In this document: in pieces, positions 4,630 through 7,217 of the stretch | Position numbering within the stretch: the stretch's first letter is position 1 | How the letters are laid out: every line of letters begins with the position of its first letter | DNA from: an uncultured Bacillota bacterium | GTDB taxonomy: Bacteria; Bacillota_I; Bacilli_A; RF39; UBA660 | Reading direction: 5' to 3' | Assembly (NCBI GenBank): GCA_947176475.1 | Contig: CAMWQX010000050.1 | Location: forward strand, 1-7,217 | Length of the DNA stretch: 7,217 nt | The notes under the pieces: generated by a model | What the model saw: only the letters and a program-made list of their open reading frames with translations | What the model was told of the DNA's origin: nothing | The model's database searches: none | Program-made: the position numbers and the translations under genes

Positions 4630-7146
4630 TTATATTAAAGTTTTCAATAGTTCTTCTTCTTCAGCTAAAGTATCTCTTTCTTTTTGAACTAAGGCTGCTG
4701 GTGCTTTAGCAACATAAGATTCATTTGCTAACAATTTCTTTCTTCTTTCGATAGAAGCTTTTAAATCATTTATTTGCTTTTCCTTAAGTTTTATTTCCTC
4801 TTCGGTCATAACTTTTTCATAATAAATAGTTGCTTCATATTCACCCGATTTAACATTGTAAGCATTGATATCTAATTTATCTTCAGTTCTAACACTCTCT
4901 AATTTTAACATTTTGATAATTATATCATCATCCGTATTGATATTAACTTTAGCATCTTTTGGAATGTTATTATCATTTTTAACAGTTCTAAAAGCTTTAA
5001 TGAAATCGATTTTAGCATCAACTAGTTTTTCTTCTTCAGGGAATAGTAGTTGCTTATCAAATTTAGGATATTCACTTATCATGATAGAATCATGAGTCTT
5101 AATTGGTAACATGCTATAGATTTCTTCGGTTACAAACGGCATAAATGGATGCAATATTTGTAAAATACCAGATAATACCCAGAATAATGTTGATTTAGTT
5201 GATGGCTTATCAATATTATATTTAGCAAATTCAATATAATTACTGCAGAAGTCATCATAAATGAAATTATATGTTTCCGTTCCGACTAAATTGAATTCAT
5301 ATTTATCCATGTGTTTAGTTGTCGAATCAATAATTTGTTCATATTTTGTCAATATCCACTTATCTTCATCACTTAAATCCTCAAGTTTAGCTTCTTTTAA
5401 ACCTTCGATATTCATAAGAACAAAACGTGAGGCATTCCAAATTTTGTTGATATAATTCCATGTACTAGACATCTTATCTTCATCGAAACGAATATCAGTT
5501 CCCATGGCAACATCTGTAACTAGGTAATATCTTAAAGCATCGACACCATATTTATCTATCATATCCATTGGATCAACACCATTACCTAAGGATTTACTCA
5601 TCTTTCTTCCCTCTTTATCACGGATTAGACCATGAATTACCAAATCTTTAAATGGACGTGTTCCATTAATTTCTTCAGATTGGAAAATCATTCTTGCTGC
5701 CCAGAAGAAAATAATATCATATCCGGTTACAAGACAGTCATTTGGGAAATATCTTTCCATGTCATCAGTTTTTTCGGGCCAGCCTAGGGTTGAGAATGGC
5801 CATAAGGCACTTGAGAACCAAGTATCCAATACGTCATTATCTTGAATCCAGCCATCTCCATCTGGGGCAGTTTCTCCTACGTAAACTTCATCGTCTTTAT
5901 ACCAAGCAGGAATTCTATGTCCCCACCATAATTGACGAGAAATACACCAATCGAAACAATTTTCCATCCAATGAGTAAGCGTTTTTTCAAATTTATCGGG
6001 AAGGAAATTAACTTTTTCATCCTTTTTCTTTTGGGTTTCTAAAACGCGAGCTGCTAAGTCCCCCATTTTAACAAACCATTGCTTAGAAAGATAAGGTTCT
6101 ACCATTACGCCTGTACGTTCTGAATGACCAACTGAGTGCGTCATTGGTTCGATACTAATAAGTAAATCTTGTTCTTTTAAATCTTTAAGTAAGGCTTCCC
6201 TACATTCTTCACGGGTCATACCTTCATAGATACCAGCAAATTCATTCATGGTAGCATCAGGATTCATGACAACGATTCTTTCTAAGTTATGACGATTACC
6301 TACTTCAAAGTCGTTAGGGTCATGAGCTGGAGTAATTTTAACAACACCAGTTCCAAATTCAGGATCAGCATGTTCATCAGCGATGACAGGAATGGGTTTA
6401 TTAACAATTGGCAAGATAACATTTTTACCAATGTACTTTTTATATCTTTCATCGTTCTCATTAACAGCAACAGCAGTATCACCAAATAAAGTCTCTGGTC
6501 TAGTTGTTGCAACATCTAAGAATTCATCAGATCCTTCAATATAGTATTTTAAGTGATAGAAAGCACCTTCAACATCTTTGTAGATAACTTCTTCATTGGA
6601 TAAAGCTGTCATAGCAGCAGGATCCCAGTTGATGATACGTTCACCACGATAGATAAGTCCTTTATTATAATAATCAACAAAGACTTTGGTTACGGCAGCA
6701 TTTAATCCTTCATCTAAGGTAAATCTTTCCTTACGATAATCAACAGATATCCCCATCTTAGCCCATTGATCACGGATATTTCCACCATATTCATGTGTCC
6801 AATCCCAACAAGCTTCCAAGAATTTTTCACGACCATATTCATATTTATCAATACCTTGATCTTTTAATTTTTTAACGACTTTGGCTTCAGTAGCAATAGC
6901 GGCATGGTCCATTCCTGGTAACCAAAGGGTATCAAATCCTTGCATTCTCTTATAGCGAACAATGATATCTTGAATAGATACGTCTAGGGCATGTCCAATA
7001 TGTAATTTTCCAGTTACATTGGGAGGAGGAATAACAATGCAAAAAGGATCTTTATTGGTATCTCCACAGTTAAAGTATCCAGCATCTTTCCATATTTTGT
7101 ACTTATTTTCTTCGACTTTTTTTGAATCATATTTTGTTTCTAACAT
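4630..7146 (-). CDS. valS: Valyl-tRNA synthetase
   Basis: This class I aminoacyl-tRNA synthetase charges tRNA-Val in the cytoplasm. Seen: the ATP-binding HIGH motif at H49-H52 within PPPNVTGKLHIGHALD, and the KMSKS loop at 515-519. The CP1 editing domain covers about 195-340, with TTRPETLFGD at 214-223 and AHDPNDFEVG around D276/D279, the region that hydrolyses Thr-tRNA-Val in ValRS. The GSDEFLDVATTRPET context and the WWGHRIPAWY stretch (407-416) fit ValRS rather than IleRS or LeuRS. An anticodon-binding helical domain (about 585-730) and a C-terminal coiled coil rich in Glu and Lys (about 775-838) complete the protein. At 838 aa it is slightly shorter than the roughly 880 aa common in Bacillota, but no domain is missing. 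The start ATG has AAAGGAG 8 nt upstream. The stop of an upstream frame lies only 13 nt before it, so valS may be co-transcribed with that gene. Confidence 0.98.
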   Translation of the reverse strand: MLETKYDSKKVEENKYKIWKDAGYFNCGDTNKDPFCIVIPPPNVTGKLHIGHALDVSIQDIIVRYKRMQGFDTLWLPGMDHAAIATEAKVVKKLKDQGIDKYEYGREKFLEACWDWTHEYGGNIRDQWAKMGISVDYRKERFTLDEGLNAAVTKVFVDYYNKGLIYRGERIINWDPAAMTALSNEEVIYKDVEGAFYHLKYYIEGSDEFLDVATTRPETLFGDTAVAVNENDERYKKYIGKNVILPIVNKPIPVIADEHADPEFGTGVVKITPAHDPNDFEVGNRHNLERIVVMNPDATMNEFAGIYEGMTREECREALLKDLKEQDLLISIEPMTHSVGHSERTGVMVEPYLSKQWFVKMGDLAARVLETQKKKDEKVNFLPDKFEKTLTHWMENCFDWCISRQLWWGHRIPAWYKDDEVYVGETAPDGDGWIQDNDVLDTWFSSALWPFSTLGWPEKTDDMERYFPNDCLVTGYDIIFFWAARMIFQSEEINGTRPFKDLVIHGLIRDKEGRKMSKSLGNGVDPMDMIDKYGVDALRYYLVTDVAMGTDIRFDEDKMSSTWNYINKIWNASRFVLMNIEGLKEAKLEDLSDEDKWILTKYEQIIDSTTKHMDKYEFNLVGTETYNFIYDDFCSNYIEFAKYNIDKPSTKSTLFWVLSGILQILHPFMPFVTEEIYSMLPIKTHDSIMISEYPKFDKQLLFPEEEKLVDAKIDFIKAFRTVKNDNNIPKDAKVNINTDDDIIIKMLKLESVRTEDKLDINAYNVKSGEYEATIYYEKVMTEEEIKLKEKQINDLKASIERRKKLLANESYVAKAPAALVQKERDTLAEEEELLKTLI

Positions 7147-7159
7147 ATTTATCTCTCCT

Positions 7160-7217
7160 TTAATATTCTACATAATCTAATTTATATTTTAAAATTTTAA
7201 TTGGTTTAGGTAAATCA
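7160..7217 (-). CDS. 3' end of an unidentified gene upstream of valS
   Basis: One minus-strand frame stays open from the window edge for 18 codons, beginning DLPKPIKIL and ending LDYVEY, and stops with TAA at 7162-7160. The other two forward frames hit stops within a few codons. The basic, aromatic composition and the 13-nt spacing to valS, with the valS ribosome site beginning right after the stop, suggest the real end of an upstream operon partner. The fragment is too short to identify. Confidence 0.5.
   Translation of the reverse strand, partial: DLPKPIKILKYKLDYVEY

Noticed and set aside
4865..6515. Several short plus-strand frames and one overlapping minus-strand frame inside valS
   Set aside because: All are out-of-frame shadows of the conserved synthetase sequence, lacking initiation signals and recognisable products.
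7147..7217. T-box riboswitch for valS
   Set aside because: The 70 bases available contain no terminator or T-box core, and an open frame runs to 13 nt before valS. A T-box further upstream, outside the window, cannot be excluded.

Overview
The window is an AT-rich stretch of a bacterial chromosome in which every supported gene lies on the minus strand, so transcription runs from position 7217 towards position 1. The code looks standard: Trp codons checked in valS are TGG, and TGA, TAA and TAG all serve as stops. Strong GGAGG-type ribosome sites, near-consensus sigma-70-type promoters, compact A/T-rich intrinsic terminators and a class B penicillin-binding protein suggest a walled, low-GC Bacillota-type bacterium. 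An uncultured gut Bacilli lineage related to Erysipelotrichia or RF39 is possible. That placement is inference from style, not from a marker gene.

In transcription order the layout is as follows. (1) The last 18 codons of an unidentified gene enter at the right edge. (2) valS, valyl-tRNA synthetase, is complete at 838 aa and ends at an intrinsic terminator. (3) A near-perfect promoter (TTGACT-17-TATAAT) drives an unrecognised 418-aa soluble protein with an internal duplication. (4) A second near-consensus promoter (TTGACA-17-TATCAT), with a perfect inverted repeat in its spacer, starts a leader of about 140 nt. The leader carries a Phe-rich 26-codon ORF with its own GGAGG site, and that ORF's stop codon sits in the loop of a terminator hairpin. 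(5) A 489-aa RelA/SpoT-homologue (RSH) protein follows at once; it has HD, synthetase and TGS domains but no C-terminal regulatory domains. (6) After another terminator and promoter comes a membrane-anchored XRE-type regulator with a large extracytoplasmic region. (7) Just past its terminator, the first 55 codons of a class B penicillin-binding protein run off the left edge.

The most notable part is the control region and protein at 1614-3261. The leader has the architecture of a transcription attenuator (promoter, operator-like dyad, leader peptide, terminator, structural gene). The downstream RSH protein appears to have natural substitutions at key synthetase residues: the catalytic Glu is Gln and the Arg of the GRPKH motif is Gln. 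Its HD hydrolase signature is mostly kept. Taken together this suggests a conditionally expressed alarmone-hydrolase-like or non-catalytic RSH paralogue. The function is inferred; the sequence features are directly visible. The membrane XRE protein beside a PBP is a second possible signalling pair, in which an envelope-sensing regulator neighbours a wall-synthesis gene.

No tRNA, rRNA, CRISPR array, insertion sequence or plus-strand gene was found. No gene-free stretch exceeds about 200 bases.
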